64,000 nt of DNA from Marinimicrococcus sp033875255 (GTDB lineage Bacteria; Pseudomonadota; Alphaproteobacteria; Geminicoccales; Geminicoccaceae), in NCBI GenBank assembly GCA_033875255.1, contig JAWZSN010000004.1:124001-188000 (forward strand). The letters are read 5' to 3'. The translations under genes and the position numbers were made by a program. Under the pieces are notes generated by a model, which was given only the letters and a program-made list of their open reading frames with translations, searched no databases and was not told where the DNA came from. Shown one piece after another: positions 26,436 to 34,315 of this stretch (positions are counted from its first letter, which is position 1; each line of letters starts with the position of its first letter).

Positions 26436-27143
26436 ATGGAGGTGCCCGGCGGAAAGCGCGGCCGCAGCCAGGCCCGGTTGCGCTTCAAGACGCTGCACGA
26501 CGAGCTGCGGCGGCGCATCTGTATGCTGCGCTACCCGCCCGGCACACGGCTCTCGGAAGAGCAGCTGGCAGGCGAGTTTGGTGTGTCGCGCACGCCGATC
26601 CGCCGGGTGCTGCACCATCTCGAGGCCGAGGGGCTGGTGGAGAGCCGACACGGGGTCGGCACCGTGGTGACCGATCCCGATCTCGCCACGCTGCGCCAGA
26701 TCTATGCCTTGCGGATGCGCCTGGCGGAGCTGATCGGCGAGCTCGATCCGCTGCCGCGCAGCCCGGCTGACATCGAGCGCCTGCGCGCCCTGATCGCCAG
26801 GCTCGACGCCCTGCACGAGCAGGCGCAGCCTGCGGCACAAGAGTTCGCCGCCATCAACATCGCCTTCCAGGAAGAGCTCGTGCTGGCGATCGGGAACGTG
26901 GCGCTGCGCGAGGCGGCAAGCCGCCTCTACTACCAGACCGCGCGCCTGTTCCTGCAGGCGTTGCCGCACATCGACCTGGCCCAGGAGATCACCATCTTCC
27001 GCGCCGAGGCGGCCGAGATCGTGGCGGCGATGGAGCGAGGCGACATGCGCGCCGCGGGCTTCGTGCGCCGCAACCACATCGCCCGCTCCTTCGACCGGCT
27101 GACCCGTACGGCGCCGACGGGTGCGGGAGCTTGCCTGCCATGA
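26436..27143 (+). CDS. GntR-family regulator with FCD domain
   Basis: DNA-binding repressor-type protein, 235 residues. The winged helix-turn-helix is at about 20-85 (LSEEQLAGEFGVSRTPIRRVLHHLEAEGLV). A helical FCD ligand domain follows. Two of the usual metal-binding His are absent: the (D/E)xxFHxxL site reads NIAFQEEL, and the EHxxI site reads EAAEIV, while a later His (RRNHIA) remains. It lies inside the ehu-eut operon and overlaps eutB, so it probably controls this cluster. Known ectoine clusters are usually run by EnuR, a MocR-type protein with an aminotransferase domain, which is not present here. Ligand and sign of control are unknown. Confidence 0.88.
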   Translation: MEVPGGKRGRSQARLRFKTLHDELRRRICMLRYPPGTRLSEEQLAGEFGVSRTPIRRVLHHLEAEGLVESRHGVGTVVTDPDLATLRQIYALRMRLAELIGELDPLPRSPADIERLRALIARLDALHEQAQPAAQEFAAINIAFQEELVLAIGNVALREAASRLYYQTARLFLQALPHIDLAQEITIFRAEAAEIVAAMERGDMRAAGFVRRNHIARSFDRLTRTAPTGAGACLP

Positions 27144-28117
27144 TGCAGGCTGGGCTTGACCTGCGCGCGATCTTCCAGGCACGGCGACGCATCGCCGGCG
27201 AGGTGGTGCGCACGCCGCTGGCCGCTTCGCCCGGCCTGTCGGCGGCGGCCGGCGGCGAGGTGCGCCTCAAGCTCGAGCTGTTGCAGGAAAGCGGCGCCTT
27301 CAAGCTGCGCGGCGCCACCAGCATGATCCGCTCGCTGGACGAGGCGGAGCGCGCCGGTGGCGTGGTGACGGTCTCGACCGGCAATCACGGGCGGGCGGTG
27401 GCCCTGGCCGCACGCCGGGCCGGGATTCGCGCGGTGGTGTGTCTCTCCCACCTCGTGCCGGGCAACAAGCTCGAGGCGATCCGCGCGCTTGGCGCCGAGC
27501 TGCGCATCATCGGCCGGAGCCAGGACGAGGCGGCCGTGGAGGCCGGGAGGCTGGCGCGCGAGGACGGCATGGTGCTGGTGCCGCCTTTCGACCATCCGGC
27601 GATCATCGCCGGCCAGGGCACGATCGGTCTCGAGCTGGCCGAGGACTGGCCGGAGCTCGACACGGTGCTGGTGCCGCTTTCGGGCGGCGGCCTGATCGCC
27701 GGCATCGCCCTGGCCCTCAAGACCATCGATCCGGCCGTCAGGGTGATCGGGATCTCGATGCGGGAAGGGGCGGCGATGCAGGCGAGTCTCGGCGCCGGCC
27801 GCCCCCTCGAGGTCGAGGAGAAGGCGAGCCTTGCCGACTCGTTGGGCGGCGGCATCGGCCTCGACAATCGCTGGACCTTCGATCTGTGCAGACGGCTTGT
27901 CGACGAGGTGATCCTGCTCGACGAAGAGGAGATTGCCGCCGGAATGCGCCATCTCTTCAGGGAGGAGAGGCTGGTCGTCGAGGGCGCCGCCGCGGTCGGC
28001 GTGGGAGCCATCCTTGCCGGCAAGGTCGATCTGGCGGGCCGCTGCGCCGCTCTCGTGGTCAGTGGCCGCAATGTCGACATGGAGCGGTTTTTGGACGTGG
28101 TCGGAGGTAGGCCATGA
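27140..28117 (+). CDS. eutB: Threonine dehydratase-like PLP enzyme of hydroxyectoine use
   Basis: Fold-type II PLP enzyme, 325 residues. The Schiff-base Lys lies in SGAFKLRGA, the Asn loop in STGNHGRAVA and the phosphate-binding glycine loop in LSGGGLIAGIA. Alone it would be called threonine/serine dehydratase. Placed with ehuBCDA, doeB and eutC it matches EutB, which is proposed to help convert hydroxyectoine to ectoine. The ATG at 27140 overlaps the regulator stop (ATGA), and its own stop overlaps the doeB start. EutA, a frequent partner, is not in this cluster. Confidence 0.85.
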   Translation: MMQAGLDLRAIFQARRRIAGEVVRTPLAASPGLSAAAGGEVRLKLELLQESGAFKLRGATSMIRSLDEAERAGGVVTVSTGNHGRAVALAARRAGIRAVVCLSHLVPGNKLEAIRALGAELRIIGRSQDEAAVEAGRLAREDGMVLVPPFDHPAIIAGQGTIGLELAEDWPELDTVLVPLSGGGLIAGIALALKTIDPAVRVIGISMREGAAMQASLGAGRPLEVEEKASLADSLGGGIGLDNRWTFDLCRRLVDEVILLDEEEIAAGMRHLFREERLVVEGAAAVGVGAILAGKVDLAGRCAALVVSGRNVDMERFLDVVGGRP

Positions 28118-29109
28118 CGAAAAACTCGCGGATCGGCTGCACCATCGACCTGGATTCGCCGGGCCGGCAGGCCGGCTATCTCAACGTCCCGTTCTCACGC
28201 AACGACAGCGCCTGGGGTGCAATCCGGGTGCCGATAACGGTAGTGCGTGGTGGCGCGGGACCCACGGTGCTGATGACCGCCGGCAATCATGGCGACGAGT
28301 ATGAGGGTCCGCTGGCTCTCCTCAATCTCGCCGCCGAGCTCGACCCGGCACGCATGGCGGGCCGCGTGATCCTGCTGCCGAGCATGAACCACCCGGCGGT
28401 GCGCGCCGGCACCCGCGTCTCGCCGGTCGACGGCGTCAACATGAACCGCTGCTTTCCGGGCCTGCGCGGCGGCTCGCCGACGCGGATGCTGGCGCACTTC
28501 GTCTACCACGAGCTGGTGATGCGCGCCGACATGGTGGTCGATCTCCACTCCGGCGGCCGGACGCTCGATTTCGTGCCCTCGGTTTGCATGCACCAGCTGG
28601 ACGACGAGACCCTGACGGAGCGCACCCGCGCTGCGGTCCTCGCCTTCGGCGCGCCGTTGGCGCTGGTCTTGAGGGAACTCGACACGGAAGGCCTCTTCGA
28701 CAGCTCGGTCGAGGAGCTGGGGAAGGTCTTCGTGACCACCGAGCTCGGCGGCGGCGGGTCCACGACGCCGGAGCGGCTGGCCATTGCCGGGCGCGGCGTG
28801 CGCAACCTGCTGCGCCACGCCGGCGTGTTGCCGGGACAGCCTGTCCCGCCCTCCGCACCGCAGCGCTTTGCGACGACCCCCGAGGATGGGTTCATGGTCT
28901 CCGACGATGCCGGTTTGCTCGAGCCGCTGGTGGAGCTGGGTGCGCCGATCACGGCAGGCCAGCCGCTCGCCCGGGTGCACGATTTCGAGACGCCCGGCGC
29001 CGCCCCCCGTCTCTATACGGCACCCCGCACCGGCTTTCTCTATGCCAGGCATTTTCCCGGCCTCGTGCAGCGCGGCGACTGCCTCGCGGTGGTCGCCACC
29101 GAGCACTGA
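28114..29109 (+). CDS. doeB: N-acetyl-diaminobutyrate deacetylase
   Basis: DoeB/EutE removes the acetyl group released by DoeA, giving 2,4-diaminobutyrate and acetate. It belongs to the succinylglutamate desuccinylase/aspartoacylase family, 331 residues. Zinc ligands appear as NHGDEYEG (H-x-x-E) and DLHSGG (His). NMNRCFPG and the C-terminal lipoyl-like barrel (GLLEPLVELGAPITAGQPLARV) fit the DoeB type. It overlaps eutB by four bases. Later steps (DoeD/DoeC transamination and oxidation) are not encoded here. Confidence 0.88.
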   Translation: MTKNSRIGCTIDLDSPGRQAGYLNVPFSRNDSAWGAIRVPITVVRGGAGPTVLMTAGNHGDEYEGPLALLNLAAELDPARMAGRVILLPSMNHPAVRAGTRVSPVDGVNMNRCFPGLRGGSPTRMLAHFVYHELVMRADMVVDLHSGGRTLDFVPSVCMHQLDDETLTERTRAAVLAFGAPLALVLRELDTEGLFDSSVEELGKVFVTTELGGGGSTTPERLAIAGRGVRNLLRHAGVLPGQPVPPSAPQRFATTPEDGFMVSDDAGLLEPLVELGAPITAGQPLARVHDFETPGAAPRLYTAPRTGFLYARHFPGLVQRGDCLAVVATEH

Positions 29110-29135
29110 GAGCTTTTCTCTCGAGGAGTAGGGCC

Positions 29136-30098
29136 ATGCAGATCCGGGTCGTCGACGAGCAGACCCTGCGCGCTCGGGTCACGCTCGAGCGGAGTGCCAT
29201 GGCGGCGGTCGAGCAGGGCTTCGCTGCGCTCGAGCGCGGCGGCGTGGTGATGCCGCCGGTGCTGCACATGGACATCCCCGGCCGCAACGCCGAGATGGAC
29301 GTGAAGACTGCCTGGGTGCCGGGGCTGCCGGCCTTCGCACTCAAGGTCTCGACGGGCTTCTTCGAGAATGCGGCGAAGGGCCTGCCCAGCCTGTCGGGCA
29401 TGATGGCGGTGATCTGCGCCGAGACGGGACGGGTTCTGGCGGTGCTTCTCGACAATGGCTGGCTCACCGATCTGCGCACCGCCCTTGCCGGCGCCATCGC
29501 CGCCGACCGGCTGGCGCGCAGGGACGCTCGTACCGCCGGCATCCTCGGCAGCGGTCTCCAGGCGCGGCTGCAGCTCGAGGCATTGCGTCTGGCACGGCCG
29601 ATCGAGCGGGCGCTGTTGTGGGGTCGTGACGCCGCCGCGACCAAGGCCGCTGCCAGCGAGCTGGCCGGCCGGCTGGGCATTCCTGTCGAGGCAGCACCTC
29701 TGGAGCGGGTGGTGCGGGAGGCGGAGATCCTGGTGACCGCCACCTCGGCGCGCGAGCCCCTCGTGCGGGCCGAGTGGCTGCATCCCGGCCTGCACGTCAC
29801 CGCCATGGGCTCGGATGCCCCGGGCAAGCAGGAGCTGGAGCCTTCCGTGGTGATGCGGGCGGATCGTGTCGTCGTCGACCGGCTCGCCCAGTGCGAGCGC
29901 CTGGGCGAGCTGCGCGCGGCGCTCGAGGCGGGCATGGAGGTGGAGCCGGGGCGGGTCGTCGAGCTGGGAGCGGTGATCGTCGGCGCGGCACCGGGTCGCA
30001 CGGGCGAGGAGCAGGTCACCGTCTGCGACCTGACGGGAACCGGCGTCCAGGACACGGCCATTGCGCTACATGCCTTGCGCCTGGTGGAACAGCGCTGA
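29136..30098 (+). CDS. eutC: Ornithine cyclodeaminase-like protein of hydroxyectoine use
   Basis: Mu-crystallin/ornithine cyclodeaminase family, 320 residues. The substrate region KVSTGFF contains the key Lys, and the Rossmann motif GILGSGLQARLQLEAL binds NAD(P). DLRTALAGAIAADRLAR is the family hallmark. In ectoine clusters this protein is EutC; its precise reaction in hydroxyectoine conversion is not fully settled, so the role is from context. GAGGAG precedes the ATG at 29136; the open frame further upstream is shadow. It is the last gene of the operon, followed by a strong terminator. Confidence 0.85.
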   Translation: MQIRVVDEQTLRARVTLERSAMAAVEQGFAALERGGVVMPPVLHMDIPGRNAEMDVKTAWVPGLPAFALKVSTGFFENAAKGLPSLSGMMAVICAETGRVLAVLLDNGWLTDLRTALAGAIAADRLARRDARTAGILGSGLQARLQLEALRLARPIERALLWGRDAAATKAAASELAGRLGIPVEAAPLERVVREAEILVTATSAREPLVRAEWLHPGLHVTAMGSDAPGKQELEPSVVMRADRVVVDRLAQCERLGELRAALEAGMEVEPGRVVELGAVIVGAAPGRTGEEQVTVCDLTGTGVQDTAIALHALRLVEQR

Positions 30099-30227
30099 GA
30101 GCGGCACGAGGCTCGGCGAGACTGCAACGCGACCGGGAACCTTCCTTGGGGATGCCGGGTTGATCGGGCGTCGAGGGTTGCCTTCGGTCCGGAGCGGCAG
30201 CCCTCCGTCACCTCCCTGACTCGACGC

Positions 30228-30262
30228 AGCCCGGTGGTCACGGCCACCGGGCTCTTTTTTTT
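30228..30262 (+). terminator. Rho-independent terminator of the ectoine operon
   Basis: AGCCCGGTGG (30228-30237) pairs with CCACCGGGCT (30244-30253) around TCACGG, followed directly by a run of eight T. This is the clearest intrinsic terminator in the window. Confidence 0.93.
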
Positions 30263-30337
30263 GCTGCGGCCTCGACAAGCAGAACGCCCCCGCGCAGGCT
30301 GCGCGAGGGCGTCGGGCCGGGGGACGGAAAGGTCGCG

Positions 30338-30805
30338 TCAGCTTGCGTTGCGCTGGGTCTCGTTCAGCAGCGAGCGAAGATCCTCGGTGGCACGCTCGAG
30401 GAAGAACAGGATCCGGGCGTCGCCGTAATCGTAGAAGACGTCCTCGGGATTGCTTGGGGTCTGCTCGCGAAAGCGGGCCACGGCCAGGTCGAGAACGGCC
30501 TGGATCCCCTCGATCGAGCGGGCCGGCGTGGTCAGCAGCATGTTCTCGATCTCCTCGATCTGGCTGTCGAGGCGCTCCAGCTCTTCCTCGATCGAGCTCA
30601 GGCCGGCTTCCTGCTCGGCCTCGCTCAGATCGCTCATCATGCCCCGGATCTCCTCCGAGGACATGCCCACCAGCTGCAGAGGCATGGCGGCCCACTCCGG
30701 CAGGCTGTGCCGGATGCGCTCCTGGCGCTCGAGCAGGGCGTCGCGGCGTCGCTGCAGGTCGGAGATGCGCCGGACCAGCAGAATGGTGTTGGTGATAACC
30801 GCCAT
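30338..30805 (-). CDS. Uncharacterised coiled-coil protein
   Basis: I do not recognise this 155-residue protein. It is acidic and mostly helical, with heptad-rich stretches around residues 10-35 (RRISDLQRRRDALLERQERI) and 60-95 (EEELERLDSQIEEIENML), then a C-terminal part with YDYGDARILFFLERATEDL. No signal peptide or membrane segment is seen. GGAG lies nine bases before the ATG at 30805; an ATG at 30886 would add 27 basic, low-complexity residues. It stands alone between the ectoine terminator and an AT-rich region. An assembly or chaperone-like role is possible but unsupported. Confidence 0.7.
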   Translation of the reverse strand: MAVITNTILLVRRISDLQRRRDALLERQERIRHSLPEWAAMPLQLVGMSSEEIRGMMSDLSEAEQEAGLSSIEEELERLDSQIEEIENMLLTTPARSIEGIQAVLDLAVARFREQTPSNPEDVFYDYGDARILFFLERATEDLRSLLNETQRNAS

Positions 30806-31148
30806 CGTCGTTGTCTCCGTCCTTCGCCCGGGGCCTTCGCGCCGAGGGGAGGGCGCCTGTTTCTTGCCGGGAAGCGTCGCGTTCATCTGGCGTTAACCCT
30901 GCCCAAGTATTCAAATCGTGTCAACGCAGCATTGCTTGAGGGTTGAAGTAGTTGATATGAAAAAATAGTTAAAATTTTAGCAAACTTAAGTCGAGATGCG
31001 GATGGGTTGATTGAACGGGGCATGCTCTTCTACCAGCGGGTTAAGGCCGTCCCGGGCTTCGGCAAACCGGGCGCTTTACCCGCCGGACCGCCGGTTCCAT
31101 AGTCGGACTGTGCTGCGGCCATCCAGAGCCGCGACCAGGGTGGGCCAC
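30806..31148. other. Intergenic region with AT-rich promoter-like block
   Basis: 343 bases between divergent genes. Positions 30905-30990 are strikingly AT-rich for this genome (TTGAAGTAGTTGATATGAAA, then AAATAGTTAAAATTTTAGC). TTGAAG at 30943 and TAAAAT at 30970 look like -35 and -10 hexamers, but the 21-base spacing is poor. I see no gene or clear repeat here. Confidence 0.4.
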
Positions 31149-31877
31149 GTGAGCGAAGCACACGAGAACGGATCGATGCGGCGCGCGGCTCCGGGCGGGC
31201 GTCCGCGCCCGGCGGCGAGGCTCCGCAACTACCTGCTAGCCGGCATTATCGTGAGCGCGCCGCTCAGCATCACGTTGCTTATCGTCTGGCAAGTAGTCGA
31301 CTATGTCGACCGCACGGCGGCCTCGATCGTCCCCGCCCGTTACAATCCGGAGACCTATCTGCCGTTCAGCGTGCCGGGAATAGGTTTCCTGCTGATGCTG
31401 GGCGTCCTGACGCTGATCGGCTGGTTCACCGCAGGCCTGCTCGGCCGCTCGCTGATGCGGGCAGGCGAGCAGCTTGTGCACCGCATGCCGGTGGTTCGCT
31501 CCATCTACGGCACGCTCAAGCAGATCTTCGAGACGGTGCTGGCCAACTCCTCGCGGGCGTTCCGCGAGGTGGTGCTGATCGAGTATCCGCGGCGGGGCAT
31601 GTGGTCGCTGGCCTTCGTCAGCGGCCCCACCATCTGGCGGATCGAGCGCGGCGAGCACCGGGAGATGGTCAATGTCTTCCTGCCGTCCACGCCCAACCCG
31701 ACGACCGGCTTTCTGCTGTTCGTGCCGCGCAGCGAGATCGTCCATCTCGAGATGACCATCGACGAGGGCATGCGGATGATCATCTCCGGCGGCATCGTCA
31801 ACCTGCCCCTTCAGGAGGCAAGCGCGCGCCTGCCGATCAAGGCCGAGCGGGAGCTGGAGCTAGCCGGGGGAGGCTGA
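31149..31877 (+). CDS. DUF502 family membrane protein
   Basis: Inner-membrane protein of 242 residues and unknown biochemical role. Two hydrophobic helices (LLAGIIVSAPLSITLLIVWQ and PGIGFLLMLGVLTLIGWFTA) precede a soluble part with the family motif VVRSIYGTLKQ and PTTGFLLFVP. The GTG at 31149 follows AGGGTGGG; an ATG at 31176 is the alternative. Its last 18 bases overlap the end of recG on the other strand. Neighbouring recG, sdhE and mfd is a common alphaproteobacterial arrangement. Confidence 0.88.
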   Translation: MSEAHENGSMRRAAPGGRPRPAARLRNYLLAGIIVSAPLSITLLIVWQVVDYVDRTAASIVPARYNPETYLPFSVPGIGFLLMLGVLTLIGWFTAGLLGRSLMRAGEQLVHRMPVVRSIYGTLKQIFETVLANSSRAFREVVLIEYPRRGMWSLAFVSGPTIWRIERGEHREMVNVFLPSTPNPTTGFLLFVPRSEIVHLEMTIDEGMRMIISGGIVNLPLQEASARLPIKAERELELAGGG

Positions 31878-33965
31878 GGCCAGCGCCTCCTCGCGCTCGA
31901 AGAGGTGCAAGAGCAGGCGCAGCGACGCCCCGCGCTCGCTCGCCAGCTCCGGATCGGCGTCCAGCAGGCGGGCCGCCTCGTCGCGCGCATGGCCCAGAAG
32001 ATCGCCGTCGGCCACCCAGTCGGCGAAGTGCAGGCGCGGCAGGCCGGACTGGCGCACCCCCAGCACCTCGCCCGGACCGCGCAGCCGCATGTCCGCCTCG
32101 GCGATCTCGAACCCGTCGTCGCTGCCGCGGAGCACCGCGAGCCGCTCCAGCGCGGTGGCGCTGCTGTCGGGTCCGTAGAGCAACAGGCAGGCCGAGCGGC
32201 GGGTGCCGCGGCCGACCCGCCCGCGCAGCTGGTGAAGCTGGGCAAGGCCGAAGCGCTCGGCATTCTCGATGACGATCACCGTGGCCTCGGGGACATCGAC
32301 ACCCACCTCGACCACCGTGGTCGCGACCAGGATCCGCGCGCTCCCTTCGGCGAAGGCGCGCATGGCGAGCTCGCGGCGGCTCGGCTTCAGCCGGCCGTGC
32401 GCGAGCGCCACCGTATCGCCGAACCGCTCCTCGAGCTCGCCGTGCCGTTCCTCGGCCGCCTTGCGGCCATCGTCGGAGGCCTCGATGCTCGGACAGATCC
32501 AGTAGATGCGGGCGTCCTCGGCGAGCGCCCGGGCGCAGGCCTCGACCACCTCGTCCTGGCGCCGCGCCGGCATCACGCGGGTGACGATCGGCTGCCGGCC
32601 CGCCGGCTTGGCGCGCAGGGCGGAGACCGGCAGGTCGCCATAGAGGCCGAGCACGAGGGTTCGGGGAATGGGCGTGGCGGTCATCAAGAGCAGGTCGGTT
32701 GCATAGCCCTTGCCGGCCAGCGCCAGGCGCTGCTCCACCCCGAAACGGTGCTGCTCGTCCACCACGGCCAAAGCGAGATCGGCGAAGGCGGTGCCTTCCT
32801 GGAAGAGCGCGTGGGTGCCGACCGCCAATGCCGCGGCGCCCGTGGCCAGCGCCTCGCGGGCACGCTCGCGGGACTCGGCCCTGTCGCCGCCCACCAGCAG
32901 CGCTACCTCGAGACCCAGCGGCTCCGCCCAGGCGGCGAGCGTGCGGTGGTGCTGGCGGGCCAGAATCTCGGTCGGCGCCATGAGGGCCGCCTGGCGACCC
33001 GCCTCGACGGCCTGGAGCATGGCGAGAAATGCCACGACCGTCTTGCCGCTGCCGACATCGCCCTGCAGCAGCCGGGTCATCGGTGGCGGCGCGGCGATCT
33101 CGGACTCGATCTCGGCGGCGGCGCGCTCCTGGTCGAGGGTCGGACTGAACGGCAGGGTGGCAAGGAAACGGCGGCGGAGCGCTCCGTCGCCAATGGTGGC
33201 CCGCCCCGGCAGGGCTGTGCGGTGGCGCCGGGCGAGCGCAAGGCCGATCTGCAGCGCCAAAAGCTCGTCGAAGGCCAGCCGCCGGCGCGCCGGCTCGCTG
33301 CCGCCCTCGCTCTCCAGCCCGTGCAGGCGCAGCAGTGCTGCCGCATGGCCCGGCCAGCCGTGCCTTTGAAGGAGCGCCGGCTCCAGCCACTCGGCCATCT
33401 CCGGCAGCCGCTCGATCGCGGCGCCCACCAGCTTGCGTAGCCGGCCCTGCGGCAGCCCGTCGACCGCCGGGTAGACGGCGAGCCGGCCGCCCGGCGCTTG
33501 CGGCAGGGCCTGCGGATGCGGCATCTGCCAGCGGTCGCGGAAACGGCCGAGCCGCCCGTGGAGGAGATAGCGCTGGCCCGGCACCAGCCGCTCGGCCAGA
33601 CGGCGCTTGGTCGGGCCGAAGAAGCACAAGTCCACCTCGCCGCCGTGCATGCGGCCGATCGTCACGAAGGGGCGGCGGGCGTCGCCGGGGTCGCGATGCG
33701 CGACGATCTCGAGCTCGAGCGTCACCGGCTGGCCGTCGGTGGCGGCGGCGAGATCGGCTAGGGGGCTCGTATCGATGTGGGCGCGGGGCGCCAGGCGCAG
33801 CAGATCGAGGCAGCGCACGTCGTCGCGGCCGAGCAGGCGGCGCAGCGGTGCGGCACTTGCCGGGCCGGCGCCGGGCAGGGCCATGGCCGGCGCGAACAGC
33901 GCGAAGAGCGCCGGCGGTCGGCTGCTTGCGACGGTGGCGCCGGCTTGCTTGGCCGCAGACGGCAT
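31860..33965 (-). CDS. recG: ATP-dependent DNA helicase RecG
   Basis: Remodels stalled replication forks and branch-migrates Holliday junctions. It has 701 residues, the usual length. Order: N-terminal wedge/OB domain (about 60-160), helicase core with Walker A QGDVGSGKT at 301-309, motif II DEQH, TATPIPRT, the RGRVGRG motif VI and the C-terminal TRG region. GGAGG lies ten bases before the ATG. It is divergent from sdhE-mfd and overlaps DUF502 tail to tail. Confidence 0.97.
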   Translation of the reverse strand: MPSAAKQAGATVASSRPPALFALFAPAMALPGAGPASAAPLRRLLGRDDVRCLDLLRLAPRAHIDTSPLADLAAATDGQPVTLELEIVAHRDPGDARRPFVTIGRMHGGEVDLCFFGPTKRRLAERLVPGQRYLLHGRLGRFRDRWQMPHPQALPQAPGGRLAVYPAVDGLPQGRLRKLVGAAIERLPEMAEWLEPALLQRHGWPGHAAALLRLHGLESEGGSEPARRRLAFDELLALQIGLALARRHRTALPGRATIGDGALRRRFLATLPFSPTLDQERAAAEIESEIAAPPPMTRLLQGDVGSGKTVVAFLAMLQAVEAGRQAALMAPTEILARQHHRTLAAWAEPLGLEVALLVGGDRAESRERAREALATGAAALAVGTHALFQEGTAFADLALAVVDEQHRFGVEQRLALAGKGYATDLLLMTATPIPRTLVLGLYGDLPVSALRAKPAGRQPIVTRVMPARRQDEVVEACARALAEDARIYWICPSIEASDDGRKAAEERHGELEERFGDTVALAHGRLKPSRRELAMRAFAEGSARILVATTVVEVGVDVPEATVIVIENAERFGLAQLHQLRGRVGRGTRRSACLLLYGPDSSATALERLAVLRGSDDGFEIAEADMRLRGPGEVLGVRQSGLPRLHFADWVADGDLLGHARDEAARLLDADPELASERGASLRLLLHLFEREEALASASPG

Positions 33966-34027
33966 TTCCGCTAAACCTCCGGAGCTTTTTTTCAGAAAGT
34001 AGGCACCCAGACGCCTAGCGAGGTTCG

Positions 34028-34315
34028 ATGTCGAGCGAAAGCACCAGCATTCGCCGCAAGCGCCTGCTCCTCCGCAGCCGCTACCGCGGATTCCTCGAAA
34101 GCGATCTGGTCATGGGCCGGTTCGCCGAGACACACCTGGCCGATTTCGACGAGGCCCGCCTCGAGCGCTACGAGGCCCTTTTGGACGAGGCCGACCACGA
34201 TCTCTTCGCCTGGCTGACGGGACGCGCGTCGGTGCCCGAGCGGCACGACAACGACGTCTTCGCCATGCTGCGGCAGTTCGAGCTGATGGGGCGCGAGGCC
34301 GGCCGGGAGGGATGA
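34028..34315 (+). CDS. sdhE: Succinate dehydrogenase flavinylation factor
   Basis: A 95-residue protein (SdhE/Sdh5, DUF339) that promotes covalent FAD attachment to SdhA. The diagnostic RGxxE motif appears as YRGFLES, followed by the helical pattern ADFDEARLERYEALLDEADHDLFAWL. GCGAGG precedes the ATG. It overlaps mfd by four bases (ATGA). No sdh structural genes lie in this window. Confidence 0.95.
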   Translation: MSSESTSIRRKRLLLRSRYRGFLESDLVMGRFAETHLADFDEARLERYEALLDEADHDLFAWLTGRASVPERHDNDVFAMLRQFELMGREAGREG

